Assembly (NCBI GenBank): GCA_037179515.1 | Contig: JAXCGZ010009469.1 | Coordinates: forward strand, 1-64,000 | Length of the DNA: 64,000 nt | Source of the DNA: Halocaridina rubra | Taxonomy: Eukaryota > Arthropoda > Malacostraca > Decapoda > Atyidae | Reading direction: 5' to 3' | Shown: piece by piece, positions 35,736 to 47,592 of the stretch | Position numbering within the stretch: the first letter of the stretch is position 1 | Layout: the number at the start of each line of letters is the position of its first letter | Notes under the pieces: generated by a model | The model's input: the letters and a program-made list of their open reading frames with translations, nothing else | Database searches by the model: none | What the model was told of the DNA's origin: nothing | Made by a program: the position numbers and the translations under genes

Positions 35736-35888
35736 ATCGGTTTTATGTCTCGGATTCCCTTTTGTACTAAGGGCTAGGTTTTTGTCAAGTATAACCATTA
35801 CCCGGAGTGAGTACCCTTTCTAACCTCAGACTGTGGGGGACTGCGAACCCTCGACCTGATAGATCAGAGTCGTAGATGGTCACGTGTT
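35736..35888 (-). mobile_element. SINE S1, diverged
   Basis: GGTTTTATGTCTCGGATTCC to CCTCGACCTGATAGATCAG. Confidence 0.83.
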
Positions 35889-36349
35889 AGTTACCATGTA
35901 GTGTTGTTGTCATATGCCGTATGATTTGTCACTATTATACCCCGTTGAAATTGGGGTGGTCATATACACTGATTGGAAATATTGAAGATTTTGCCTAATA
36001 CTGCGAATTCTTACTTATTGTGTTTAGTAACACTACTTAAGGGTATGACTTTATCATAAATTTGCACTGCAGTATATGTAAAGTACTAAATTATAGTGTA
36101 ATACTGTATAGTTTTACTATAAGTAGCTTCTCTCCTTCCTTAGACTTTTATTTTTACATGAATGACTTTTATATTGGCTTTGACTGTAGAAATATATTAT
36201 TTGGAAGATATTTTCAGATGGCAAAAATACCGATTACAGTATTTTTATATACTGTGTCGAGTTTTCTTGTTGGAAATGCGGACATCTTTTATTTGAAGTA
36301 CAAATATTTAGAGTGCCATTATTTTCATGTGTTCAATTGTGAACAATTT

Positions 36350-36530
36350 TGATCCCGTGGATGACCTAAGCAGGGCAGTAGGGGGGAAATTGTGGCAACC
36401 CTTAATCTCCAAGGAGCTCAGAGGAGAGATCAAGGTATATTAGTTTCTGATGAATATGTGTGCTTTGACTGGACCATGCCCTCGTACAAGGGGATATGGC
36501 CAGTGTGTATGTATGTATATATTGTATTAT
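36350..36530 (-). mobile_element. Repeat family R with TATG tail
   Basis: CTAAGCAGGGCAGTAGGGG to GGCCAGTGTGTATGTATG; shows the microsatellite tail on the presumed sense end. Confidence 0.85.
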
Positions 36531-37250
36531 GAAAATGTATGGTATATGTGCATTCTGTTAGGTAAATACTTTACATATAGTGTTCAAAGTACAATACAAA
36601 ATACACGATTGCCGATGACAATACCAAGTTGAGAGTTTGACCGGGGCTGAACATCTGTGAAATAGCAACACAGGTGTTCCATGGCAAGCTTCATGAGACA
36701 GAAACCTTGCATAGAGTTGTTTATAAAGCCAGTTAACAGACTGGTTTCTTTGCTAGAAGTCCTCAAGACATTTTGGTCCTCTTTTACCTGTTCGTGATTA
36801 GATTTCTTGTTGTGTTGCGCATTAAAGTCACAAATGCTGCACTTACAAATACTTCTAGTAATATATCAGTATGACTAGTTCTGGGTCAAAATCCTTTAGT
36901 GTGTCTATAGTATTTATATCACCTCTGCTGTCTGAAGGGCTGTCATTTTTTAAACTTGGTCATATATGTGATTTGAGAATAATAATTGTAATATATTGTG
37001 GCCAGGGTTTCTAGGTTTTGGCATATTTTCTTCTAATATATGACCTTTATTTTTATAGTGAGTCGGCCCCTTTTTAATCACGCTTAAGCAACCTGGTTCT
37101 AAATACAGTTAGTATCAGGGTTGTTAGACGATTGGGCATAAAAAAGGGCAGACTCGCTATAAACAAGGACATTTTTGGTCATAAAAAACTTATGCCAAAG
37201 CTTGTAACCCTGTGCTGTAGAGTACTGTTGTTATTTGAGTTTTCTGTGTT
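36531..37250. other. No gene seen
   Basis: Unique AT-rich sequence without repeat-family matches or exon signals. Confidence 0.5.
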
Positions 37251-37254
37251 AACA

Positions 37255-37455
37255 GTAATACATACAGTACATATACAGTGGTCGCAGTCAGCTTTGTAAA
37301 GGGGTGGCCAAGTCAAAGCACACATTTACCAGAAGCTGATATACCTCACTCACTCCTCTTAACTCTTTGGGGATTAAAGGTTGCCACAATCCCCCCCCCT
37401 CATTATCACCCTGATTAGGTCATTCACCGAGTAAGTGGATCAGTAATGAACTACA
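37255..37455 (+). mobile_element. Repeat family R, reference copy
   Basis: CATACAGTACATATACAGTG, AAAGGGGTGGCCAAGTCAAA, TACCAGAAGCTGATATACCT, GATTAAAGGTTGCCACAATC, to GTAAGTGGATCAGTAATG. Confidence 0.87.
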
Positions 37456-37487
37456 TTTAGTGTTGGCAGCTTTGTGAGTGAACACGA

Positions 37488-37735
37488 GCAGAAGACTTTG
37501 TTTGTTACTTTTTTACTTTGTGTACTTGCTCGTATATTAAAATTTTGTTTGTTTCTTTGTGTCTGTTTCCAGAAGACTTTGTTTGTTACTTTTTTACTTT
37601 GTGTACTTGTTTTTATATTAAAAGTTTATTTGTTGCTTTGTGTCTGTTCTCAGAAGACTTTGTTTTTTACTTTTTTACTTTGTGTACTTGTTCTTATGTT
37701 AAAATTTTGTTTGTTGCTTTGTGTCTGTTCTAAAT
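37488..37735. repeat. 81-bp tandem repeat, 3 copies
   Basis: CAGAAGACTTTGTTTGTTAC recurs at 37490, 37571 and 37652. As 81 is a multiple of three, all frames stay open, giving false hydrophobic open frames. Confidence 0.93.
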
Positions 37736-38214
37736 ATCTATATTAAAAAATTCTGTCTTATTTTTTGCAGTATCACATCAGTTGACATTCATTTTAATGT
37801 TGTCGTTCAAACGTATACTGTAGTTGGATTTTCCCCTCCAGAAATGAAGCATTAGAATGTTATTTTTATTTTACAGCAAATATTCAAAAATATGATATGA
37901 AAGAAATAGTTTGAGGCTCTGGAAATTCACTATAACTTTGTATTACAGTATAACGAATATTGCCTCATCAATAGTCAGTTCTTTTAATGTACGTATAGTT
38001 AGATATCTTTGCAATGGACCAGTTAACAACACAGCTAAGCAATTTAATTCAAACCAGTTGCGTGTCAGTACAATGGCCTAGATCTAAGTCGCATGTCATT
38101 AATTAACTTAACTGCCACCATGATATTTAGTTGGGTTTGTGACACTCACTCAGTTCAGCTAACCATGTGCACAACTAATGTGATTTCTAAGTGAAAGGAT
38201 AAAAGTACTTATAT

Positions 38215-38400
38215 ACTTATACAAGTCCGAATTCCCTTTTGTAATGGTGGTGGCCGAGTCAAAGCACACATAGTAAACAGGAGATAAACTATGATCACCC
38301 CACTTAGCTCCTTGGGGATAAAGGGCTGCCACAATCCACCACTAACAGCCTGCTTGGTTTACTCACAGTGTAAGTGGGTAAGGATCTTCTGCTGTGGCAA
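38215..38400 (+). mobile_element. Repeat family R, ending 25 bp before the PAFAH2-like first coding exon
   Basis: GGTGGCCGAGTCAAAGCACA to GTGGGTAAGGATCTTCTGC. Its right end supplies the intron sequence just before the acceptor at 38427. Confidence 0.87.
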
Positions 38401-38505
38401 AAACAAACTACTTTCTTCTTTATTTCAGGTTTCAGTTTCTTTCGCTTTGGGATTGCGGGAAGCGTCCCCAGAAAATTAGTTCGGTACTACTTTAAAACGC
38501 AGACG

Positions 38506-38557
38506 ATGGCTTCTTCATTTTTCCAGAAGTACAGAAATCATACGCCTCTACCTCAGG
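38506..38557 (+). CDS. First coding exon of PAFAH2-like gene
   Basis: The exon starts after an acceptor near 38427 (tttatttcag), so the first 77 bases are probably 5' UTR and an earlier noncoding exon must exist. ATG at 38506 gives [17 protein letters not shown] before the conserved GPYVVGC, close to the short leader of vertebrate PAFAH2. Ends in phase 1 (CAGG|gtaaga). Confidence 0.75.
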
Positions 38558-41500
38558 GTAAGATTACATTCTTTTGTTGTTAGTAAAGAACCTAGAATTT
38601 GTTGATTATTGTAAGAGCATTGTGGGAAAAATAGTCACAATATATATACATAAGCCGTAATATCCCTTTTAAGGAGGGTGGTCAAAGCGAAAAACCTGAC
38701 ACTCTGTGGCTGGAAATGCAAAGGAGATTCCCAGTCCCCTCCATCTGCCCCATTTAGTTAACTTTTATGTCACAGGGGAACACAGAGGAGGTGTTCTTGC
38801 CCCACTCAAGAAGGTTTTTAAAATTTAGTCCTCCCATATCATGTCCAAGCTAGAGGGTGACAAGCTGTAACAGAAGAAATGATAGTCAGCAGAGGTCTTC
38901 ATAACTAGATTATTTTCACATGTTATAATTTTTTGCAGTCAAAAAGAAAAAATGGGAAAGTGCCAGTTTTTCATTATTCTATCGATTGTCATCCTCTGTG
39001 ATTCGAAGTCTAGTTATTTCATTTTTCAAAGCCTTAGCTTCTTAGCCTAAATTATAGATCAATACAAGCTTGCATGTCACAGTATTAAATAGAAAATGCA
39101 TGTATCCTTTTATAGAGGTGGATTATTAAATGCAATATCAACTTGTTACTGTAATAAGGCTTTAGAACATAAAATACATTTTTCTTCTCTGAGAGATGTA
39201 TTATAAATTCACTTAACCATGTTGTGCAACAACTGCATATTAACAGCAGTAAATTCCTGAATTAATCTTTGGCTGTGACCCAGGGGACTATTGCAGACAG
39301 TTGTTAGAATACTCGACTTGGGAGTTGACAGACCCATGATAAAGCCCACCATGGGGTGTTAGGTAGGGCATTCAGCCCTAATTCTCCAGCCACACTGTTT
39401 GTTCGTAATGGGAATCAGTATTGGCACATAAAACTGAGGATTACTATTTGACTCTGACTCAGCTTGATCTAAAGTCGGAAGCTTTAAGTGTTTACATTGT
39501 CCTTCTTTGCAGGTCCTTATGTGGTAGGCTGTACAGACATAATGGTAGGCAAAACCAAAGAGGGTTCCTTCATGAGGCTCTATTACCCCTCAAAAGTCAC
39601 TGATTTAAAGGTACATCTATGTGTTGGTCATTAAATTTTGTGCACATAGTGAACTGTGATTTGGTTAAGATGGAATTTTGTGTCATAATGAAATACTGTA
39701 TAGATTGTTTCAGATTATTTGTGTTAATTTATGTCATTTTTTAGCTGTTTGCACTTCATTTCTTTGTACGAACTTTTCTCAGAGTCAGGTAGACAAGTGG
39801 ACACCTTGGTACCTTGGGGATGAATACACGAGGGGTCTTGCAGCTTTCATAGCACCATCCATACCTTCACTGTTCAGTATGCTGTTCAATTGGCAGATGC
39901 GTAAGTACAGTTAAAGTAGATGAGTACTTTCTGAACCTATGTAACACCCATATCCAAAATATTTTCTCTTGAAGCGACGTAGTTACAAAAAGTTATCCTA
40001 TTAATTGATCAGCCTTGATTGGGTGAAACCTTGCTTGACTTTAATACATCAGGTTATTGATTCAAGACCCACCACGGTCTGAGGTTAGTAAGGGCATTCG
40101 CATGGGGTAATGGTCATGTGCTGCCAACACCAAAGCACCATCCTGGCCCTTACTAGAGAAGGGAGTCCGTGATGATAAACCGGATCATCCTTTTAATTGT
40201 TGAGCTAAGTACCTAAAGTTTAAAATTTACAGGTGGAGTATTAACTCCTGCAGTTTGGGAAGCAGCAATGGCAGACAAGAAATTTCCAGTGGTGGTATTT
40301 TCTCATGGCCTGAGTGCCAATCGATCAATATATGGAACTGTATGCAGTGAGCTTGCTTCTCATGGCTTCGTTGTTGCTGCTGTTGAGCACAGGTTTGTAC
40401 TAATGTAATCCTGATCATCTTCAAAACTAAAGTGGAGTGTGCATGACTACTGTATATGATTCATTTCATATTTACTGGTAGACACAATATTTATTGAAAC
40501 TCATGAACAACTCCATAGTAATGCGTACTGCTCTTGCAGGGATATCTTACTAAAGTTTAGTAAGACTTATTTAAATTAGCATCCTTTGGAGAGTGCCATT
40601 GTGTAACTAGTAGAATACTCGACGCAAGAGGTGAATGGACTCGTGTTCGAGCCCGCAATTGGATGATAGGGAGGGTATCCAGCTTTAATTCCCCTGCTTC
40701 AATCTGTTCGTGTCTAATCCCATGTGAGATCAAATAGTGACACAGTATTTAAAAACATTATGAAAAAATGTTAATAGAATCCTTTTATTTTCTGTATGGT
40801 CCATTTATTTACAATAGGGTCTTTTATTTTCCGTTAGCTTTCTATTTGACAATGGTATTTCTTATAAAGGAATGCATGTAATTGCTAATCAACGTTTAAA
40901 TGTACCTTTTCTTAATATGAAAGACATGAAGGTATAGTTTTATTTTAGGATTGCTGGTACCAACCTTTTCAATACATATTAGGTATAATTACGTTTTTCT
41001 CTAGAGAAAAATGAGAGATGATTTTAAGTTGTATATTTGTTTGGCTATAAATACTTGCTTCTTTGTGATATTTTAGGGATGCTAGAACAGTAAACTGGGA
41101 TGGGTGAGTGCCTGGGGGAGTTGCAATGAGATGGAGCAGTAAGGATAAAGCAGCTAGTACTGTCAGGCCCCATTGGCAGAAGATCCTTGTCCACTTACTT
41201 TTTAGGTGACCAAAGAAGAGTGGAGGGGGGCAAGGAATTGTAGCAGCTCTTGATTCCCAAAGAACTAAGGGGAATGATGGAGATGTATTAGTGTCCTTTG
41301 AATATGTATGCTTTGATTTGGCCACTCCTCTTACAAGGGGGATTTTGGCCAGTGTTTATGTATTTATGTATGTAGATATTTTTGTTCTTTGTCATATAAG
41401 TTATTTTATTCATTACAGAGATAGCTCTGCCTGTGCTTCTTTTACCCTAAATGACAAAGGTGAAAAGGAGTTTCTACTCTTCCGACCTCTCCAGCCTAAC

Positions 41501-44500
41501 GAAAAGGAATACGATCTTCGTAACCAACAGGTGTGGAGGCTACGTATGGAAAATTATCTGTCTGTCTATATATCTATCTATCTATATACAAAATCCATAA
41601 TCCCTTTTATAAGAGGCTGGCTGAGTCAAGTAAAAAAAGCACAAATGAGGAGAGTCCTAGTCCCCTTGCTTTGTTCCATTTCCTCAACTTTTACAACACG
41701 CAGGGGTACATGGAGGAAGTATTTTTGCCCTCTAAGGGGGCTTGTAAAAAGTGAGATCCTTAAGCTTGTGGGTATATGAGAAACAACCCCTATATACCCT
41801 ATTATTAGCATATCTTTTGATAATATCATGCTCATATACCCTCTCCCTTGCTTAGAAACCTCTACTCTCCAAACTGTGCAGAAAGTAGATAGGTTTTGTT
41901 GTTTACAAAATTTAATTTCCTTTATGCATAGATGCAGAAATATGTATCCTTCACATTTAGTATTTAAAATTTCTCCGTCAAATATAATCAAATGGGTATA
42001 TAAGCTGAATGCAAGCTGTATATAATGGCATGTATGCTAAACTGCCATGATGGGGCGCAGTTATTAAAGAAGTAAAAACTGGTATTAAAAGGCTAGGTTA
42101 TTTATTATTCTTCATTGCTACAAAATATTTATTTTGAAAATCCTTACCCACTTACTCTGTAGGTGACACAAGGAGGGTAATGGAGGGAATTGTGGTAGTC
42201 TCTTAACACCAAGGAGCTAGGAAAAGTGACTTGAGATGTATCAGTTTCTGGTGAATATGTGCTTTGACTCAGCTACCCTTCATACAAGGGGGTTTGCAGC
42301 CATTGCATACGTATTTGTCCCCTACAATCGTGAATGCATATTTTCAGATAAAAGTCCGTGTTGAGGAAAGTATAAGAGCCCTAAATGTGCTTGAGAAATT
42401 AGAGAAAGGTGAAATCACAAATGAACTGCCTTCGCAATTTGATCTCCAGCAGTTAAAAGGGAGGCTCGATCTGTCGCAGCCTATCATGTCTGGCCACTCG
42501 TTTGGAGGGGGAACAACAATATGCACGCTTGCCAAGGATAAAAGATTCAAGTGAGAATTTATTTCCTTTTTTAAAACAGAGTACTTGGTCTTTCCCTGTT
42601 AGCAGCTGCAGAACAATTACAGCATGTTCAAACCCGCCGCTGGGTGTTAAGAAGTCATCCCGCCTCGTTTCTGCAACTCCAACCTGTCTATGTCCACCTC
42701 CATCCCAATGGGGATTAATAATGACATAAAACTAAACAAAATAGTAATATTATCTTCCATTAGCAACTCTAGTGCAGTAATCCTCTCTCTTCTCAGATCT
42801 ATGAATACTTTTATATTGTTTTTACTCATTGAATGACCTAGTGTCTTTACATCATACTGTACTTCCTTCAAGGGGAACTGCAGAAATGCAGTGGTTAAAG
42901 AACTCGACTCATAAAGAGACAGACCAGAGACCGAGCCCTCCGCAGGGTGTTTAGAAGGGCATCAAGCCTTAACTCCCCAGCTCCAACCTCTCTCTGTATC
43001 TTATAAGAAGTAGTGATGTAAATGCATGCTCGTTTGACAATTTTTTTTTTTAAGAGATTTTCCTGTACCCATGAAATAACTATATAATGCTTTTGCAAAC
43101 GGTTTTTGAACTTTTCCATTATATGTTGTTTGCCATTTTTTTTTATCACTATTAATCCCGATTCGAATATGGGTAGATGTAGTTTGGAGTTGTGGATACC
43201 ATGCCTAATGCCCCACGATGGGCTCATACGCAGGATTGTCACTTTCCAAGTTGAATGTCCTAATCACTTCACTACTGCAACCCTCTAATCCTTGGAAAAG
43301 TCTATACTCATCTCATTTTTTTGGACATAATGATTCAGTCCTTAAATTTATTTGAAGGAAACTGTTTGAAAGCAAACTTTGATGACCTAGATGCTAACAT
43401 GTCCTTCAGCAATGATAAATTCTTTAAAGAATTTCTCTTAGGAAAAAGTTGTTATTTTGGTAAGGATTGAATTCCTGCTATTTTATGTAATGGTACATGG
43501 TAATGGTGTACACGTGTAATGGTGTACATTGGTTCTTACATTTGCAGAGTGGGCGTTGCACTTGATCCCTGGATGTTCCCAATAAAAGGAGAGGTGGAGA
43601 CGATATGTAAGGATGTCACCCAGCCTTTAATATGTATATCCACAGAAGCTTTCCAAGCGGATGTTAACTTGAAAGCCATGGGTAAACTTAATGCTGAAAC
43701 CACAACATTTGTCACAATAAAGTAAGTTCACCTTTGTCACAATAAAGTAAGTACACCTTTGTCTCAATAAAAGAAATTTTACCTTTGTTACAGAGAAATA
43801 CCTTTATCTTTGTCACAATAAAGTAAATTTACCTGGCACAGTATAGTAGGTTTACCTTTGTCCCAATTATGTAAGTTTACCTTTGTTACAATAAAGTACG
43901 TTTACTTTTGTCACAATAAAGTAATTCACCTCTATCACGATTAAGTAAATTTACCTTTATTACAGTATAATGAGTTTACCTTTGTCACAATAAAGTAAGT
44001 TCTAGCATTTGAAGCAAATCAGTTTATAGAAGTTTAAACTAGGCCAAAATATATATTAGTCAAGCGAGTTTTGATGCTTAATATTTGAAATGGTATTGGA
44101 AGAATGCCTTTAGTGCTACTTACCTGTACCATTTCCTATAGTTTTATTTTATTTCTATTGGAAGAATGCCATGAGTGCTACTTACTTGTACCATTTCCTA
44201 TAGTTTTATTTTATTTCTATTGGAAGAATGCCTTTAGTGCTACTTACTTGTACCATTTCCTATAGTTTTATTTTATTTCTATTTTCGCTTTTTCCTTTTC
44301 CTGATAAAGTTGCATACTTACCTGTACCATTTCCTATAGTTTTATTTTATTTCTATTTTCGCTTTTTCCTTTTCCTGATCAAGTTGAATGCCCTGCTTGT
44401 GCCAACTGACATATCGTCTGTGGTTTTTTTCCAGCCTGGTTCTTTTCTTCACTTATGACATTAATAATAATAATATTAATGTGAGCAAGATCAAACCTTT

Positions 44501-47500
44501 GCCAATTCTGATTTATATAGATTTTTAGAATAACATCATGAAAGTTGTGATATTTATATCATATCTCAAAAACTACTTATTTTTCCCTATTTTTCCAGAG
44601 GTACTGTTCACCAGAATCAGTGCGATACCCCATTTCTAGTGGGCCCTATCGGACGGGTATTCGCCGGAGCTTCATCTCCTCTAGACCCCGTAACAGCCAT
44701 GGAAATAAATAATAGACTCATGATCAATTTTATCTGCAAATACTTAGGTAAGGAAGGCAAGTGGATATTCTATTGTAAACCTGATTCCATTTCTTTGAAA
44801 ATAGCCAGTAAGTTTTTATCTTTTCTTTAATGTTTTTTTGTCTCCACCATGTGTTCCTTTAGCTAGCACGGTGCCCCAACTGAACAAAAGTAGGGAAAAA
44901 GTCGTACTTCATCATACCTCACTCGCACTCAATGTTTGAAGGTCTATATACGAAAGCTATAATCCCCCTCTTAGGAGGGTGGCTGAGTCAGAGCTAAAAA
45001 AATGCCTCATAATTATCATCAGTACTTCTATTGTTGGTAAGGGGGAAACTGCGGTAGCACAGTGGTAAGAGTGATTGACTAAGGAACTAACAAATCCATG
45101 TCCGAGCCTGGAAAAGGCATCTATCCTTCATTCCCCAGCTCCAACCTGTCTGTGGCAACCCCATTTGAATGTGGATTAACATTGACAAACGGCAAATTAC
45201 AACAACTTCTACAGTTGGTAAGTAAGTCAAGACTTGATTAGGTTAAGTAAGGAAGTCTAGGGTTATTCTAATTATTTTCTATGTAAAATGGTTGATTTTG
45301 AGAGTCATTTCTATTATATATTGTGGGTATTCCTCAAAAACCGCTTATTTCCAAGCAAATGATTATAATAATCACTTATTTCACATAGAAAATAATTTGG
45401 AATAATTTTTCATTGCCCAAATCAGTTATGGGTGTGAGTTGCACAATGGCAACTACCCTCAGCCTTTCTATCAACTTGTTGAAGAAAAAAAAAAGGTTTT
45501 CAGGAAGAGTGGAATTAGCAGCCCTCTTTGTTTATATCACTTTTAGGTAACTTTTATGACATTCAGGAAGTACACTTTTCTCTTATGATAATGCTAAATT
45601 TCGTTTAGTTTTATGCTAATTATCTATTCTTGTGACATAGGTTTTTCAAGATGTTAACCACTACAATGAAGCATTGTTTATTTATTGGTAATGGTATTTA
45701 TTTATTATTATGTCTAATTTTTTTCTTCCTTTTTATATAAAAAAGTAATGTTCCTTTTTAAGTCAGAAATTTTTTTCTAAAAATCACAAAATGGCATCTT
45801 ATAGAAGTTGTTGTAGAAAAAGTTTTACCACGCAATATGGGCTTCCTTGGGAAAGGATAGTAAGGATCTTATAAGAACGATGTTGTAGGAAAAGTGTTAC
45901 CATGCAGTACGGACTTCATTGGTCAAGGCTTGTCAAATATTTTGTTAAAACGATATCATAGGAAAAGTGCTACCCAGTAATACAGGCTACATTGGGCAAG
46001 GATAATCAAGTATATAATGGTGTCAAGCAAAGAATAATAGTTTGAGAACGAGGTTAAAAATTTCCCATTCCTGGAAGTAGTTAGAATAGTATGTACTTAA
46101 CTTGGAGTTGAGGGGAGGGAAATTAGCGTTGTGGTGAGTATGGGTTTAATAATAAAGTCACTGTAAAAAGAGTTGCATCTTTGGCTAGGATAAAGTCACA
46201 GGTTAATTTAAGTTAGACTTTTCCTGTGACTTTTTTACCTGGATTTGGTGAGCAGTTTATTTGACGGAATTGATCAGTGATAATGATACAGTTTCAGAGC
46301 CTCTACCTTCCTGGGTTTTATGCGTAACTCTGACTAACTTTATTCGAAACCCGGGTAGACGGGTGTTTCCCCAGTTGTATCAATGTCACTGTCCATTTCC
46401 TCCAGCAAACATTCCACTGTGACACTGCCTTTATGAAGTTAATTGAAATTAAGTTCATAATATTCTTATTGAACCGATCGGAACAATGGCAGAGTTACTC
46501 ACTTGTACAAGATCCCAGAAATGCTCGGGACATAAGCAATTTCAGGTATGTGTTGATTTATAGGAAGTTTTGATTTAGGCATACTAACAATAAATATTTG
46601 AAGGTCTGAGTCATCTAGAGGTAAAGTTTAAGAAGCAGGCCCCGAATAGGGTATATAAAATCGGAACACAGGTAAAACCAGGTATTATTGAGGAAATCTG
46701 AAATGAATATTAATATAATAATCCATGACTATTCATTTGGAGGCATTTAATGGCATGCATGCACATTTTGTAGTTAGTGGAAAAATGTAAGGAAAACTAT
46801 ACTGCTATTGGTAGTATAATAAAGAAAATTGCATTTCTTTATTTTTCCATATTTCTTCTTATATACTGTAGTAGGAATTATCCAATGCTTGGCACTCCTT
46901 GATAAGCTAATAGAGTAGCTTTTTATTATAGATCTTAAAATAGTCCTTATGTCACCGCTGGTTATTTGGCAATATTTATGCATTCTTATTAACATGCTTT
47001 TCTTAGCAATTTTCTCAAATATGGTGATGGAATTGTAGACATATAGGTGAAAAGGGCCTTTGAATTCTCGCCTCCTTTTCTTGAATTCTCTTCATGTTCA
47101 GGAAAGACTGTACTTAGATAATTAGAACAAACTTCCTAATTATTTACTAACTTCTAAGGAATTGATACTTGTATACAAAACATTGGGGTATTTTGGTATG
47201 CAGGTCACCAATATGTGGGGTCATGCCCTTTAAAGTGCACATTATATAAGAGATTTAAAATTTATATATATTGTATACATACAGTATATGAATTATTTCT
47301 GTTCCTTGTATGCATATCTTACCTCGCTTTGACCCCAATGATCCATAGATTAACCCTTTACCTACCTGTAACCTTACTTCTTTCTTTTATACCCAAGCAC
47401 ATACCTTTATGAGGTCATATAATCAAATTTATACTACCCATTAACCAAAATTCCTCTTTAACAGGTGAGAAGACTCAAACATGCAACACATATTTGACTT

Positions 47501-47592
47501 ATCTCGAAAGTCAGCGAGACAAGACAGTGTACGGTCTCTATGGTAAAGGGAAGAGCATGTTAGGCTGGGATGCAGGTTATCATGCCATTTAG
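38506..47592 (+). CDS. PAFAH2: Platelet-activating-factor acetylhydrolase (PAFAH2/PLA2G7 family)
   Basis: Nine coding exons: 38506-38557, 39513-39610, 39783-39900, 40233-40392, 41419-41530, 42348-42550, 43548-43721, 44599-44747, 47465-47592. They total 1194 nt, 397 residues plus TAG, with all phases consistent. The family hydrolyses the sn-2 acetyl group of PAF and short or oxidised acyl chains of phospholipids. The GHSFGG nucleophile elbow gives Ser231, LDPWMFP gives Asp254 and GTVHQN gives His310; the 23 and 56 residue spacings match human PLA2G7 (23 and 55). There is no signal peptide, and the length is close to vertebrate PAFAH2 (about 392), so a cytosolic enzyme is likelier than a secreted one. 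The frame is open upstream of the chosen ATG through the exon acceptor, so a longer N-terminus from an unseen 5' exon is possible. Introns hold SINEs and R elements. Confidence 0.94.
38645..38835 (+). mobile_element. R-related repeat, variant 2
   Basis: AATATCCCTTTTAAGGAGGG TGG to CAGGGGAACACAGAGGAGG and TTGCCCCACTC. Confidence 0.78.
39265..39440 (+). mobile_element. SINE S2
   Basis: GACAGTTGTTAGAATACTCG to AATCAGTATTGGCACATAAA. Confidence 0.82.
40060..40188 (+). mobile_element. SINE S1 body with a different tRNA-like head (S1b)
   Basis: Box B-like GATTCAAGACCC replaces the usual head, then GGTCTGAGGTTAGTAAGGGC to GAGTCCGTGATGATAAACC. Confidence 0.8.
40233..40392 (+). CDS. PAFAH2-like exon 4: central beta strand and oxyanion region
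   Basis: Encodes [18 protein letters not shown], then [17 protein letters not shown]. In this family the F-S-H-G-L turn supplies the oxyanion-hole backbone and the E-H-R-D motif follows at the next junction. Phase 1 in, phase 2 out. Confidence 0.93.
40590..40760 (+). mobile_element. SINE S2
   Basis: GAGTGCCATTGTGTAACTAG, box B GTGTTCGAGCCC, ends CAAATAGTGACACAG. Confidence 0.83.
41160..41378 (-). mobile_element. Repeat family R with TATG tail
   Basis: GCAGAAGATCCTTGTCCACT to GGCCAGTGTTTATGTATT TATG; 40 bp before exon 5. Confidence 0.86.
41565..41760 (+). mobile_element. R-related repeat, variant 2, reference copy
   Basis: AATCCCTTTTATAAGAGG CTGGCTGAGTCAAG, CAACTTTTACAACACGCAGG, TTGCCCTCTAAGGGGGC. 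Confidence 0.8.
42135..42325 (-). mobile_element. Repeat family R, ending 25 bp before exon 6
   Basis: AATCCTTACCCACTTACTCT to CATACAAGGGGGTTTGCAGC. Confidence 0.85.
42348..42550 (+). CDS. PAFAH2-like exon 6: nucleophile elbow
   Basis: Carries the helix preceding the active site and [13 protein letters not shown] with Ser231 in G-x-S-x-G. The acceptor at 42347 (tattttcag) is strong; the exon ends in phase 2. Confidence 0.95.
42605..42745 (+). mobile_element. SINE S2, head truncated
   Basis: CATGTTCAAACCCGCCGCTG to AATAATGACATAAAAC. Confidence 0.85.
42873..43030 (+). mobile_element. SINE S2
   Basis: AACTGCAGAAATGCAGTGGT to AAGTAGTGATGTAAATG. Confidence 0.8.
43120..43300 (-). mobile_element. 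SINE S2
   Basis: GTTTGCCATTTTTTTTTATC to CCTAATCACTTCACTACTGC. Confidence 0.82.
43548..43721 (+). CDS. PAFAH2-like exon 7: catalytic Asp, donor beside a 25-bp array
   Basis: Carries VALDPWMFP with Asp254 and ends TTTFVTIK at donor AA|gtaagt. The last exon bases plus donor form the unit that is tandemly repeated for about 280 bp into the intron. Confidence 0.93.
43700..44002 (+). repeat. 25-bp tandem repeat of an exon end plus splice donor, about 11 units
   Basis: Unit TTTGTCACAATAAAGTAAGT + TCACC. The first copy is the real end of PAFAH2-like exon 7 with its donor at 43722. Further GTAAGT or GTAAGTTT donors stand at about 43747, 43872 and 43996. Confidence 0.93.
44090..44395. repeat. Tandem repeat, unit about 62 bp, 4 copies
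   Basis: TACCATTTCCTATAGTTTTA followed by TTTTATTTCTATTGGAAGAA recurs; copy 4 has a CGCTTTTTCCTTTTCCTGAT insert that is itself duplicated. Confidence 0.9.
44599..44747 (+). CDS. PAFAH2-like exon 8: catalytic His
   Basis: Begins with [12 protein letters not shown], holding His310, which corresponds to the G-S-V-H segment of vertebrate enzymes. Ends at TACTTAG|gtaagg in phase 1; the last intron (2.7 kb) is the longest of the gene. Confidence 0.93.
44945..45210 (+). mobile_element. R fragment followed by SINE S2
   Basis: R start at 44955-45010 (CCTCTTAGGAGGGTGGCTGA), S2 at 45045-45205 (CTGCGGTAGCACAGTGGTAA to TTAACATTGACAAACGGC). Confidence 0.8.
45211..47464. other. Last intron of the PAFAH2-like gene
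   Basis: A diverged 75-bp tandem (three copies of GTAGGAAAAGTGTTACCA-like sequence) at 45795-46020. The rest is unique AT-rich sequence; no exon seen. Confidence 0.6.

Noticed and set aside
41626..41991. 121-codon minus frame
   Set aside because: Covers variant-2 R sequence antisense to the PAFAH2-like gene; no domain and no splice signals.
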